From a candidate division Zixibacteria bacterium RBG-1 (lineage in GTDB: Bacteria > Zixibacteria > MSB-5A5 > DSPP01 > RBG-1): a DNA stretch of 64,000 bases. Of this stretch, positions 42,483 to 51,209 are shown one piece after another. Positions within the stretch are counted from its first letter, which is position 1; each line of letters opens with the position of its first letter. The stretch is taken from contig AUYT01000001.1 of the NCBI GenBank assembly GCA_000447245.1, positions 476,825 through 540,824 of the forward strand, read 5' to 3'. Under the pieces are notes generated by a model. That model was not told the origin of the DNA, did no database searches, and worked only from the letters and a program-made list of their open reading frames with translations. The translations under genes were made by a program, and so were the position numbers.

Positions 42483-43160
42483 ATGGCAGATGATAAAAAA
42501 AATAATGAAAAGTTACTTGTTGAAGTAGAGAAACTTCCTCAGAGTAAATTAAAGAATACTTCCCTTAAGGTTGGTATGGTCGGTGTTGCCGTTTCCACTG
42601 TTATACTTGTCTTTGTATGTAACACCTACTATGCTCAGAGGAGATTTCAAGAGGCTTCGGTTCACCCTTCGCTTATTCTAGAAATAAACAAAAAATGTCA
42701 GGAACCTAAATACAATTGTATTTTCACTGAAGATGAATCAACGCATACAGTTGCATACACATTCACAATCGAAAACAAATCGCCGTACTCTATCAAGAGA
42801 GTTCGCATAAAGTCGGCTACTCATCCTTCAAAGCAAAATCATGTAACTTATGCGTCTCCCGACTCTTTCGCACAAATGTTCACTTTTGCGCCGGGCGAGA
42901 AAAATTTAAATATTTCTGGTAAGTTTAGTCCGCCCACCGCAGATTGGAAATCAATGAAGCATTGCTATTTGCACTTTAGAGTAGATTTCCAAGATCCCAA
43001 TGACAGGGCTTTTGTCTACAAGAAATCTTATTTCATGATATTTGAAGATTATAAATTGTCACGTCTTCAAGAGATTTTCAGGTTTCTCATGGGTGTGGAG
43101 TCAAGCTCGCTAGAGTCATTAGAGGAAGAAAAACATAATAAGAGGGAAAACATTTTATAA
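42483..43160 (+). CDS. unknown single-pass membrane protein
   Basis: I do not recognise this 225-residue protein. It has a charged cytoplasmic start (MADDKKNNEKLLVEVEKLPQ), one membrane helix at about residues 31-48 and a periplasmic region with a strand-rich, immunoglobulin-like look (HTVAYTFTIENKSPYSIKRV, FTFAPGEKNLNISG), ending in an acidic/Lys-rich tail. Cys residues in KKCQEPKYNCIF could form a disulfide. Codon use is a little more A/T-rich than neighbours. It sits between the epimerase and aldehyde dehydrogenase genes with no clear operon link. Confidence 0.65.
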   Translation: MADDKKNNEKLLVEVEKLPQSKLKNTSLKVGMVGVAVSTVILVFVCNTYYAQRRFQEASVHPSLILEINKKCQEPKYNCIFTEDESTHTVAYTFTIENKSPYSIKRVRIKSATHPSKQNHVTYASPDSFAQMFTFAPGEKNLNISGKFSPPTADWKSMKHCYLHFRVDFQDPNDRAFVYKKSYFMIFEDYKLSRLQEIFRFLMGVESSSLESLEEEKHNKRENIL

Positions 43161-43184
43161 GAAATACAAACATTGGAGGATTTT

Positions 43185-44684
43185 ATGGAAAAGAAAATTT
43201 ACAAAAATTATATCAACGGAGAGTGGGTGGAATCTGCCTCCGGTTGTACTTTTGAAGACCGCAATCCGGCAGATAACCGGGAAGTGATAGGGGAATTCCA
43301 ACGGTCAAATCCGGAAGATGTCAAAAGAGCCGTAGAAGCGGCTAAAAATGCCTACGACAAATGGAGATTATACCCGGCTCCCAAAAGAGCGGAGATTTTG
43401 TTCAAAGTTGCGGAAATTTTGGTCAAACGGAAAGAAGAATTCGCCAGAGAGATGACCCAGGAAATGGGTAAGGTTTTAAAAGAAACCCGGGGTGATGTGC
43501 AGGAAGCCATCGATATGTCCTACTATATGGCCGGAGAAGGTCGGCGTCAGTTCGGGCAAACCACTCCCTCGGAGCTGCCCAACAAATTTGCCATGTCAGT
43601 CCGGATGCCAATGGGGGCCTGTGCTTTAATTACTCCCTGGAATTTTCCGATGGCGATTCCTTCCTGGAAGCTTATGCCGGCTTTAATCTGCGGCAACACC
43701 GTAGTCTTCAAACCAGCCACAGATACTCCTCTTTCAGCTTACAACTTAATCAAATCCTGTGAAGAGGCCGGAATTCCCAAAGGGGTGGTGAATTTTGTCA
43801 CCGGAGGCGGTTCAGAAGTGGGAGGTCCCTTGATGAAAAATGAGGATGTCAAATTGGTCTCCTTTACCGGTTCAACAGCGGTAGGCAAAACAGTGTCCGA
43901 GGCCTGCGCCCCTGCATTTAAACATACCAATTTAGAGATGGGGGGGAAGAATGCCATTATGGTGATGGAGGATGCCAATTTAGATTTAGCCGTAGAAGGG
44001 GCTATCTGGGGAGGATTTGGAACCACCGGTCAAAGATGTACTGCCGCTTCACGGGTGATTGTCCACAAAAAAGTTTACCAAGAGTTTGCGGAAAAATTTG
44101 TAGCTCGTGCCAAAGCTTTAAAAATCGGGAACGGGTTAGACCCTAAAGTGGAAATGGGACCTTCCATCAATGAAAATCAGTTGCAGACCGTGATGAATTA
44201 CGTTGAAATTGGTAAAAAAGAAGGGGCTAAACTTATCTCTGGAGGAAATCGCTTGGTGAAAGGAGACTATATCCACGGCTTCTTCCATGAACCTACAGTT
44301 TTCGCTGATGTCGACCCTAAAATGAGAATTGCCCAAGAAGAGATTTTCGGACCAGTAGTAGCTTTGATTCCCTGTGATAATTTACAAAATGCTATCAATA
44401 TTTGCAACGGAGTAGTTTACGGGCTTTCAGCTTCGATTTACACCCAAGATGTGAATAAAGCTTTTGTGGCGATGCGGGATATTTACACCGGAATTTTCTA
44501 CGTCAATTCTTCCACCATCGGTGCCGAAGTCCACCTGCCTTTCGGTGGAACTAAGCAGACCGGTAATGGTCACCGGGAAGCTGGGACTGCGGCTTTAGAT
44601 GTCTTCTCGGAATGGAAGACAGTTTACATCGATTATTCAGGGAAACTGCAAAAAGCCCAAATTGATGATTTAAACATAAGCTAA
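43185..44684 (+). CDS. NAD(P)-dependent aldehyde dehydrogenase
   Basis: Aldehyde dehydrogenase superfamily enzyme of 499 residues. The frame begins at a TTG (43173), but a perfect GGAGG five bases before the ATG at 43185 fixes the start ([17 protein letters not shown]). The catalytic Cys285 lies in GQRCTAASR and the general base Glu251 in [19 protein letters not shown] and FTGSTAVGK are cofactor-site motifs. Substrate cannot be read; it resembles enzymes for succinate semialdehyde, aminoadipate semialdehyde or similar. It is followed after 12 bases by the cyclic-diphosphoglycerate-synthetase-like gene and carbamate kinase, forming a tight operon. Confidence 0.92.
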   Translation: MEKKIYKNYINGEWVESASGCTFEDRNPADNREVIGEFQRSNPEDVKRAVEAAKNAYDKWRLYPAPKRAEILFKVAEILVKRKEEFAREMTQEMGKVLKETRGDVQEAIDMSYYMAGEGRRQFGQTTPSELPNKFAMSVRMPMGACALITPWNFPMAIPSWKLMPALICGNTVVFKPATDTPLSAYNLIKSCEEAGIPKGVVNFVTGGGSEVGGPLMKNEDVKLVSFTGSTAVGKTVSEACAPAFKHTNLEMGGKNAIMVMEDANLDLAVEGAIWGGFGTTGQRCTAASRVIVHKKVYQEFAEKFVARAKALKIGNGLDPKVEMGPSINENQLQTVMNYVEIGKKEGAKLISGGNRLVKGDYIHGFFHEPTVFADVDPKMRIAQEEIFGPVVALIPCDNLQNAINICNGVVYGLSASIYTQDVNKAFVAMRDIYTGIFYVNSSTIGAEVHLPFGGTKQTGNGHREAGTAALDVFSEWKTVYIDYSGKLQKAQIDDLNIS

Positions 44685-44696
44685 CTAGAGGAGGTT

Positions 44697-46019
44697 ATGC
44701 GTCCAAAGAAAGTTTTGATAATGGGGGCGGCTGGAAGAGATTTTCATAATTTCAACGTGGTATTTAGAAATAACCCACGCTTTAAAGTAGTAGCTTTTAC
44801 CGCTACCCAAATACCCAATATAGTTGACCGTCGCTACCCTGCTAAATTAGCCGGAAAACTTTACCCCAAAGGGATTCCGATTTTTGCCGAAGATGGTCTA
44901 ACTGAATTAATCCAAAAACATAAAATCGAAGAGGTGGTTTTCTGCTACTCGGATGTTTCCCATGAATATGTGATGCACAAAGGGGCTATGGCCATTTCTG
45001 CTGGAGCAGATTTCAAACTTTTGGGTGAAAAATCTACCATGCTGAAAGCCGAAGTCCCAGTAATTGCCGTCTGTGCGGTCCGAACCGGAAGCGGTAAAAG
45101 TCAGACCACTCGCAAGGTTTCTCAAATTTTAAAAAGATTAGGGAAAAAAGTGGTGGTAGTCCGTCATCCGATGCCTTATGGAGATTTAACCAAGCAGACC
45201 TGCCAGAGATTTGCCAGCAAAAAAGATCTGGATAGATATAACTGCACTATTGAAGAAAGAGAGGAGTATGAGCCACATTTGGAAAAAGGAACTGTGGTTT
45301 ATGCCGGTGTAGATTATAAGCAGATTTTAGAGCAGGCCCAAAAAGAAGCTGATATCATCATCTGGGACGGGGGGAATAATGATTTTCCTTTCTTTAATCC
45401 GGATTTGTTGATCACGGTTGTGGACCCTCACCGAGCTGGACATGAGCTGACTTATTTCCCCGGAGAAGTAAATTTACGTTCTGCTGACGTAGTAGTCATA
45501 AACAAAGTAGATACTGCCAAACCCAGAGATGTCAAAAAAGTAGAAAAAAATGTTTTAAACGCAAATTCAGATGCCATTATAATAAAAGCTGCCTCACCGA
45601 TTTCTGTAGACAAACCGGAACTAATCAGAAATAAAAGAGTTTTAGTAGTAGAAGATGGGCCCACACTAACTCACGGAGAAATGAGATTCGGGGCTGGGAT
45701 TGTGGCTGCTAAAAAATTTAGAGCCAAGAGAATTGTTGACCCTCGCCGGTCTGTAGTTGGAAGCTTAAGAAGAATTTACTCCAAGTATCCTAACATCGGT
45801 CCTTTACTTCCGGCTATGGGTTATGGAGATAAGCAGATTAAAGAGCTGCAAAGAACCATCAATTCAGCTAAATGCGACTCAGTGATAATAGCTACACCGG
45901 TAGACTTAAGCAGGATTTTAAAAATTAACAAACCCACAATTAGAGTCCGTTACGAATTGCAAGAGATTTCTAAGCCGGATTTAACTGAAATTCTAAAAAA
46001 GTTTATCCATAAAATCTAG
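44697..46019 (+). CDS. cyclic 2,3-diphosphoglycerate synthetase-like P-loop protein
   Basis: Protein of 440 residues with the P-loop VRTGSGKSQTTRK at about residues 128-140 and IIIWDGGNNDFPFF as the Walker B-like region. It matches the family named for the methanogen enzyme making the thermoprotectant cyclic 2,3-diphosphoglycerate, but in bacteria many members are called GTPases and their product is unknown. An N-terminal Rossmann-like region (MGAAGRDFHNFNVVFRN) may bind a nucleotide. It has a GAGGAGG ribosome binding site and is one base from arcC, so a linked function with carbamate kinase is likely. Confidence 0.8.
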   Translation: MRPKKVLIMGAAGRDFHNFNVVFRNNPRFKVVAFTATQIPNIVDRRYPAKLAGKLYPKGIPIFAEDGLTELIQKHKIEEVVFCYSDVSHEYVMHKGAMAISAGADFKLLGEKSTMLKAEVPVIAVCAVRTGSGKSQTTRKVSQILKRLGKKVVVVRHPMPYGDLTKQTCQRFASKKDLDRYNCTIEEREEYEPHLEKGTVVYAGVDYKQILEQAQKEADIIIWDGGNNDFPFFNPDLLITVVDPHRAGHELTYFPGEVNLRSADVVVINKVDTAKPRDVKKVEKNVLNANSDAIIIKAASPISVDKPELIRNKRVLVVEDGPTLTHGEMRFGAGIVAAKKFRAKRIVDPRRSVVGSLRRIYSKYPNIGPLLPAMGYGDKQIKELQRTINSAKCDSVIIATPVDLSRILKINKPTIRVRYELQEISKPDLTEILKKFIHKI

Positions 46020-46020
46020 T

Positions 46021-46968
46021 ATGGCTAAAGCTAAGACGGCAGTGGTTGCCTTAGGAGGGAATGCTATTTCTAAAGAGGGGGAAGAGGATAACATCCCCAA
46101 GCAGTTTGAAAACACCAATAAATCCCTTACCAGCATTGTTGAATTAATCAAAGAAGATTACCAATTAGCCATTACACACGGCAATGGTCCCCAGGTGGGG
46201 AACGCTATTTTAAGAGTGGAGCTAGCTCGTAGTAAAGCTCCGGTTTTGCCTTTATACATCTGTGTGGCTGATACCGAAGGTGGGATGGGGTTTATGGTGG
46301 AGCAGTGTCTGAAAAATCGCTTGCAAAAAGAAAAAATTGAGCGGGAAGTCGTCACAGTCATGACTCAAGTAATTGTGGATAAAAATGATCCTGCTATAAA
46401 AAATCCCTCTAAATTTATTGGGCAGTTTTATTCCAAAGATGAAGCTGAAAACTTCTCTAAAGAAAGAGGGTGGGTGGTTAAAAAAGATTCCAATCGGGGT
46501 TACAGAAGAGTGGTTGCTTCCCCTATGCCCAAAGAGATTGTGGAAAAAAAAACTATTAAAACCTTAGTGGCAGAGGGAGTGGTTGTAATTGCCGCCGGTG
46601 GCGGAGGAATTCCGGTTTGCTACAATGAAGATGGCACTCTGCAGGGAATCGAAGGAGTGATTGACAAAGACCGAGCCAGTGCAGTTTTGGCCCGAGATAT
46701 CCAAGCCGAACTTTTATTAATTTTAACTGGAGTAGAAAAAGTGGCTTTAAATTTTGGAACTTTACTGCAAAAAGAGTTGGAGCAAATAACTTTGGCTGAA
46801 GCCAAAAAATATTTAGCAGAGGGACATTTTCCAGCCGGCAGTATGGGACCTAAAATTGAAGCGGCGATTTCTTTTTTAGAAGCAGGAGGGAAAGAAGTCA
46901 TTATAACCTCTATTGAAAAAGCCCATGATTCAGTTTTAGGAAAAGCCGGCACTAAAATAGTTCCTTAA
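46021..46968 (+). CDS. arcC: carbamate kinase
   Basis: Amino-acid-kinase-fold enzyme of 315 residues that forms ATP from carbamoyl phosphate and ADP (or the reverse). The start VVALGGNAISKEG, THGNGPQVGNA, VIAAGGGGIPV and PAGSMGPKIEAAISFL are the family motifs. There is no arginine deiminase or ornithine transcarbamylase nearby, so it is not the classic arc operon. It starts one base after the preceding gene. Confidence 0.93.
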   Translation: MAKAKTAVVALGGNAISKEGEEDNIPKQFENTNKSLTSIVELIKEDYQLAITHGNGPQVGNAILRVELARSKAPVLPLYICVADTEGGMGFMVEQCLKNRLQKEKIEREVVTVMTQVIVDKNDPAIKNPSKFIGQFYSKDEAENFSKERGWVVKKDSNRGYRRVVASPMPKEIVEKKTIKTLVAEGVVVIAAGGGGIPVCYNEDGTLQGIEGVIDKDRASAVLARDIQAELLLILTGVEKVALNFGTLLQKELEQITLAEAKKYLAEGHFPAGSMGPKIEAAISFLEAGGKEVIITSIEKAHDSVLGKAGTKIVP

Positions 46969-46971
46969 ATT

Positions 46972-48327
46972 ATGAGTGGATTAGAGCTCAAAGTTTTAAA
47001 AGAGATTTTAAAAAAAGGGAAAATCTACGAAGTAGGGGGAACGGTACGGGATTTTTTTATTTTTGGCGAAGAATCCGAAGAAAAAGATTATCTGGTTTCC
47101 CGAATTCCCATGGAGGATTTAATCTCTCTTTTAGCCAAATTTGGCAGAGTGGAGTTAGTAGGAAAATCTTTCGGCGTAATTAAATTTACCCCTAAGAGAC
47201 ACAAGAAAACTTACGACATCGCCTTACCTCGCCAAGAGTTTTCTACCGGTGTGGGTCACAAAGATTTTCAGGTGACCTTTGACCATAATTTAAAAATTGA
47301 AGAGGACCTTTCTCGCAGAGATTTTACCATCAATGCCATAGCCAAAGATTTATCCACAAATCAGATCATAGACCCTTTTGAGGGAAGAAAAGATATCCAA
47401 AGAAAAATAATTAAAATGATTTCTCCCCAGGCATTTTTAGAAGATCCCTTGAGAATGCTGCGGGGCGTGGGCTTTGCGGCCCGCTTTGAATTTGAAATTG
47501 AAGAAAATACTTTTCTGGCTATGCAATCAAATTCTAGGCTTATCGATACAGTTTCTCCGGAAAGAATTCAGGATGAGCTAAATAAACTTTTGCTGAAAGC
47601 TAAAAAACCTTCCCTCGGATTTCAATTGATGCAGAAATCTGGAATATTGAAAGAAATTTTACCGGAATTAGAGAACTGCGTGAGGGTGGACCAGCCTGGG
47701 CCATATCATAAATTTGATGTTTTTGAACATACCCTTTATACTGTGGACAACGCCCCCCAAGATTTAATTATTCGTCTGTCAGCTTTATTTCACGACATCT
47801 GCAAACCCCAGACCAAAGTTGTCACTGAAGAGGGGGCCACTTTTTACGGGCATGAAAAATTCGGAGCAGAGTTAGTGGAAAAAGTTCTGGGACGACTGCG
47901 TTACTCTAATGAGATTATCTACGCCGTTACACTTTTAGTCGCCAAGCATATGTTTACCACCGCTGTCACGGACAAAGGCTTAAGAAGACTTATCACCAAA
48001 ACCGAAGGACGGATTTTTGACTTGCTGGAATTGAGAAAAGCTGATATAATTGCCCAAGGCCGGGGTGATGCCGGTGTGGCTGAAATTGTAGAATTTGAAC
48101 AAAAAGTTAAAGATGAAATCGCCAGAAAGCCACCTTTTAGTGTCAAAGATTTGAAAGTGAACGGCAATGATTTGATGAAAAAATTTAAGTTAAACCCCGG
48201 TCCTTTAATCGGTAAAATTTTAAATCATCTACTAGAAAAAGTTTTGGATGAACCAGAATTTAATGAAAGTGAAAAACTTTTAAAAGAGGCAGAAATGTTT
48301 TTAAATCAACAAAAAGTGAAAACTTAA
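46972..48327 (+). CDS. CCA-adding enzyme-like nucleotidyltransferase with HD domain
   Basis: Protein of 451 residues of the class II tRNA nucleotidyltransferase/poly(A) polymerase family. The head motif reads VGGTVRDFFIFGEESEEKDY, then LVSRIPMEDL; LSRRDFTINAIAKDL, DPFEGRKDI and DPLRMLRGVGFAARF follow, and a C-terminal HD domain has LSALFHDICKP. The usual metal-binding DxD after the VRD motif is not intact: the codons are GAA GAA AAA GAT TAT CTG GTT, giving Asp-Tyr-Leu, as if an Ile-Asp pair had been lost. This could weaken or abolish nucleotide addition. It starts three bases after arcC. Confidence 0.85.
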   Translation: MSGLELKVLKEILKKGKIYEVGGTVRDFFIFGEESEEKDYLVSRIPMEDLISLLAKFGRVELVGKSFGVIKFTPKRHKKTYDIALPRQEFSTGVGHKDFQVTFDHNLKIEEDLSRRDFTINAIAKDLSTNQIIDPFEGRKDIQRKIIKMISPQAFLEDPLRMLRGVGFAARFEFEIEENTFLAMQSNSRLIDTVSPERIQDELNKLLLKAKKPSLGFQLMQKSGILKEILPELENCVRVDQPGPYHKFDVFEHTLYTVDNAPQDLIIRLSALFHDICKPQTKVVTEEGATFYGHEKFGAELVEKVLGRLRYSNEIIYAVTLLVAKHMFTTAVTDKGLRRLITKTEGRIFDLLELRKADIIAQGRGDAGVAEIVEFEQKVKDEIARKPPFSVKDLKVNGNDLMKKFKLNPGPLIGKILNHLLEKVLDEPEFNESEKLLKEAEMFLNQQKVKT

Positions 48328-48346
48328 TATATATGTTTCAAAGAGG

Positions 48347-48369
48347 CGCAACCTAAAGGTTGCGGCTAC
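48347..48369 (-). repeat. GTAG hairpin before sucC
   Basis: Minus strand GTAG followed by the stem CGCAACC/GGTTGCG with a four-base loop. The stem is the same as that of the hairpin at 8458-8475, 40 kb away. Confidence 0.75.
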
Positions 48370-48398
48370 CAAATAATTTCTAGACAGGTAGGACTTAG

Positions 48399-49532
48399 TT
48401 GAAACTGCACGAATATCAAGCTAAAGAGATTTTCGCTAAATACGGCATCCCGGTTCCCCTGGGAGAGATGGCTGCCACACCCCAGCAGGCCTCTGAAATT
48501 GCCAATAAAATCGGCAAGCCGGTCATGATAAAAGCCCAGGTGCATGTGGGGGGCAGAGGGAAAGCCGGTGGTATAAAGAAGGCGTCTAACGCCTGGGAAG
48601 CCAACAAAATCGCCTCGCAGATTTTGGGAATGGAAATTAAGGGGTTAAAAGTCAAAAAAGTTCTGGTGACTGAACAAAAGCAAATCAAGTCGGAAGCATA
48701 TTTTGGAATCATCGTGGACCGCAAATCCAAAAAACCGGTGATTATGGCTTCGGCTTTCGGAGGGGTGGATATCGAGGATATTGCCAAAAAAACTCCGGAC
48801 TTGATTTATAAACTGGAAGTTGACCCGATTATGGGAATTTTTCTCTTCAAAGCCAGAGATTTAGCATCCAAAATCTATAACGATCCTGCCATAGCCGGCA
48901 AAACCGCTAATATTTTGATGAAGCTGTATAGAGTTTTCTGGGAGAATGACTGTTCTTTGGCTGAAATCAATCCTCTAGTAGTAACAAATGAAAATGAGGT
49001 CTGGGCTTTGGATGCTAAAATAGTTTTAGATGACAATGGCTTGATTCGTCATCCAGAATTGGAAAACTTGAGAGATTTGGATGAAGAGGAAAAAGATGAA
49101 ATGGAAGCCAAGGCTAATGGCTTATCGTTTGTGAAGATGGATGGTGATATTGGTTGCGTTGTCAATGGGGCTGGTTTGGCTATGGCGACGATGGATTTGG
49201 TGAAGCATTTTGGAGGGAATCCGGCTAATTTTTTGGATGTGGGTGGCTCTTCTTCACCGGATAAGGTGGTGGCGGCTTTGAAAATTATTTTAAAAGAGCC
49301 AAAAGTGAAGGCGATTTTGTTCAATATTTTTGGGGGGATTACCCGCTGTGATGATATTGCTAATGGGATTGTGACTGCTACTCAAGAGTTAAAGCCCAGA
49401 GTTCCGATTGTGGTTCGCTTGGTAGGAACTAATGAAGAGAAAGCCAGAAAAATTTTGGAAGGGATTAAGATGCCGACTGCTAATTCGATGGAAGAGGTGG
49501 TGAAGAAGGCGATTGAGTTGAGTAGAAAATGA
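48399..49532 (+). CDS. sucC: succinate-CoA ligase beta subunit
   Basis: ATP-grasp subunit of succinyl-CoA synthetase, 377 residues, making ATP (or GTP) from succinyl-CoA. KLHEYQAKEIFAKYGIPVP, KAQVHVGGRGKAGG, NPLVV and GGITRCDDIANGIV are family motifs. The start is a TTG that gives the expected first residues and has AGGTAGGA upstream. It is separated from sucD by a C/T-rich palindrome pair rather than the usual direct junction. Confidence 0.96.
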   Translation: MKLHEYQAKEIFAKYGIPVPLGEMAATPQQASEIANKIGKPVMIKAQVHVGGRGKAGGIKKASNAWEANKIASQILGMEIKGLKVKKVLVTEQKQIKSEAYFGIIVDRKSKKPVIMASAFGGVDIEDIAKKTPDLIYKLEVDPIMGIFLFKARDLASKIYNDPAIAGKTANILMKLYRVFWENDCSLAEINPLVVTNENEVWALDAKIVLDDNGLIRHPELENLRDLDEEEKDEMEAKANGLSFVKMDGDIGCVVNGAGLAMATMDLVKHFGGNPANFLDVGGSSSPDKVVAALKIILKEPKVKAILFNIFGGITRCDDIANGIVTATQELKPRVPIVVRLVGTNEEKARKILEGIKMPTANSMEEVVKKAIELSRK

Positions 49533-49534
49533 AC

Positions 49535-49611
49535 TGACCCCTCCCTTGCCCTCCCCTTAAAGGAGAGGGAACCAAGCACCCTCTCCTCTTAGGAGAGGGG
49601 TGGGGAGAGGT
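49535..49611. repeat. C/T-rich palindrome pair between sucC and sucD
   Basis: Two hairpins, CCCTCCCCTTAAAGGAGAGG (from 49549) and CCCTCTCCTCTTAGGAGAGG (from 49579), preceded by ACTGACCCCTCCCTTG, the reverse orientation of the tail seen at 9555 and 9915. They start three bases after the sucC stop, inside what should be a sucCD operon, and could act as an attenuator or stabilise the sucC message. Confidence 0.75.
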
Positions 49612-49668
49612 AAGTATCTTTGATTTTGTATCGAAACGAAATGTCACAGAATAACAAAAAGGAAACTC

Positions 49669-50577
49669 ATGTCCATTTTAGTTGATAAAAACAGCAAAGT
49701 AATCGTCCAGGGAATCACTGGTCGGGACGGCTCTTTCCACACCCAGCAGATGTTGGACTATGGCACCTCTGTAGTCGGAGGAGTCACACCCGGTAAAGGT
49801 AACACAAAAATTCATGGAGTTCCGGTTTTTAATTCAGTCCAGGAAGCAGTCAAAAAAACTGCTGCCAACACCAGTGTGATTTATGTTCCTGCCTTATATG
49901 CCACAGATGCCATCTATGAAGCCGCCGAAGCCGGAATCTCTTTAGTGGTCTGCATCACCGAAGGAATTCCCACCAATGACATGTTAAAAATTTACAACTT
50001 CCTAAAAAAAAATCATACCCGCTTAATTGGTCCCAACTGTCCAGGAGTCATAACTCCCGAAGTAACCAAAGTCGGAATAATGCCAGGGCAGATTCATAAA
50101 AAAGGAAATGTCGGAGTGGTATCTCGCAGTGGGACACTAACTTATGAAGTGGTCTGGAATCTGACCTTGGTTAATTTAGGGCAGTCCACCTGCATAGGTA
50201 TCGGAGGTGACCCGATAATTGGCACAAATTTTATCGACACCTTAGAATTGTTTGAAAAAGATAGCCAAACCGAAGCGGTGGTTCTGATCGGTGAAATCGG
50301 CGGCACCGATGAAGAAGATGCGGCGAACTTTATCAAAGAGAATATGAGCAAGCCGGTGGTAGCTTTCATAGCCGGCAGAACCGCACCGGAAGGTAAAAGA
50401 ATGGGGCATGCCGGAGCTATAATTTCAGCTGGTTCAGGCACGGCAGCCGAGAAAATCAAGGCGTTTCAGGAAATTGGAGTTCCAGTAGCTGACTCCCCAG
50501 CCCAACTCCCTGTTTTGGTTAAAAATGTCTTAGAAAAACCGAAAAAGAAGAAAAAGAAGGTTTTGAGTAAAAAATGA
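49669..50577 (+). CDS. sucD: succinate-CoA ligase alpha subunit
   Basis: CoA-binding subunit of succinyl-CoA synthetase, 302 residues. [19 protein letters not shown] begins the Rossmann CoA site, [10 protein letters not shown] and the phospho-His motif [11 protein letters not shown] are intact. A Lys-rich tail ([12 protein letters not shown]) extends the usual C-terminus. It follows sucC after 136 bases and has AAAAGGAAA before the ATG. Confidence 0.96.
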   Translation: MSILVDKNSKVIVQGITGRDGSFHTQQMLDYGTSVVGGVTPGKGNTKIHGVPVFNSVQEAVKKTAANTSVIYVPALYATDAIYEAAEAGISLVVCITEGIPTNDMLKIYNFLKKNHTRLIGPNCPGVITPEVTKVGIMPGQIHKKGNVGVVSRSGTLTYEVVWNLTLVNLGQSTCIGIGGDPIIGTNFIDTLELFEKDSQTEAVVLIGEIGGTDEEDAANFIKENMSKPVVAFIAGRTAPEGKRMGHAGAIISAGSGTAAEKIKAFQEIGVPVADSPAQLPVLVKNVLEKPKKKKKKVLSKK

Positions 50578-50768
50578 ATTAGTTGGGGGATAAGATCTTA
50601 GTAAAAATTCTCCCAAGGTCTTGAAGGATTACGGCTTAGAGAATCAAAGTATACCAATATGCAGCAATATCCGATGAGCCGATTCAACATCTTATAAAAA
50701 AATAGGGGGACTTAGTGAAAAAATTCACTTGCTATTTTCAATTTAATTGCGTAGATTATATATAGGTT

Positions 50769-51188
50769 ATGGGCCGAAAGGAAAGAAGTCTATTGATTAT
50801 AAAGCCGGATGCGGTCAAAAGAAATTTAGTCGGAAAAATATTAGCCCAGGTTGAAAATGCTGGATTTAAAATTTTGGATTTAAAAATGCTTAAAATAAAA
50901 AAAGATAAAGCCCAAAGATTTTACGGGGTTCACAATGGCAAACCTTTTTATAAAGAATTGGTCAACTACATCAGTTCCGGCAGCATTATCCCAATTTTAT
51001 TAGAAAAAGAAAATGCCATATCTGATTTAAGAGAGTTAATCGGAAATACTGATCCTGCCAAAGCGGCACCCGATACTATCAGGAGAAATTTTGCTTTATC
51101 GATTACCGAAAATTCGGTGCATGCCAGCGATTCTAAAAAAACGTTTGAATTTGAAAGTAAATTCTTTTTTAACCGTAAGAAACAATAA
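50769..51188 (+). CDS. ndk: nucleoside diphosphate kinase
   Basis: Balances nucleoside triphosphates by phosphate transfer through an active-site His, here in NSVHASDS. The start ERSLLIIKPDAVKRNLVGK and FYGVHNGKPFYKELV are standard; 139 residues is normal. It lies downstream of sucCD, a common association since succinyl-CoA synthetase and Ndk cooperate in GTP/ATP exchange. The 190 bases before it show a poor TATATA box near 50757 but no clear promoter. Confidence 0.95.
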   Translation: MGRKERSLLIIKPDAVKRNLVGKILAQVENAGFKILDLKMLKIKKDKAQRFYGVHNGKPFYKELVNYISSGSIIPILLEKENAISDLRELIGNTDPAKAAPDTIRRNFALSITENSVHASDSKKTFEFESKFFFNRKKQ

Positions 51189-51209
51189 ATTTTAAGCAAA
51201 GAGGCATTT

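Noticed and set aside
50578-50768. RNA gene or promoter before ndk
   Set aside because: Only a weak TATATA stretch is visible; no tRNA-like or other stable fold could be supported.
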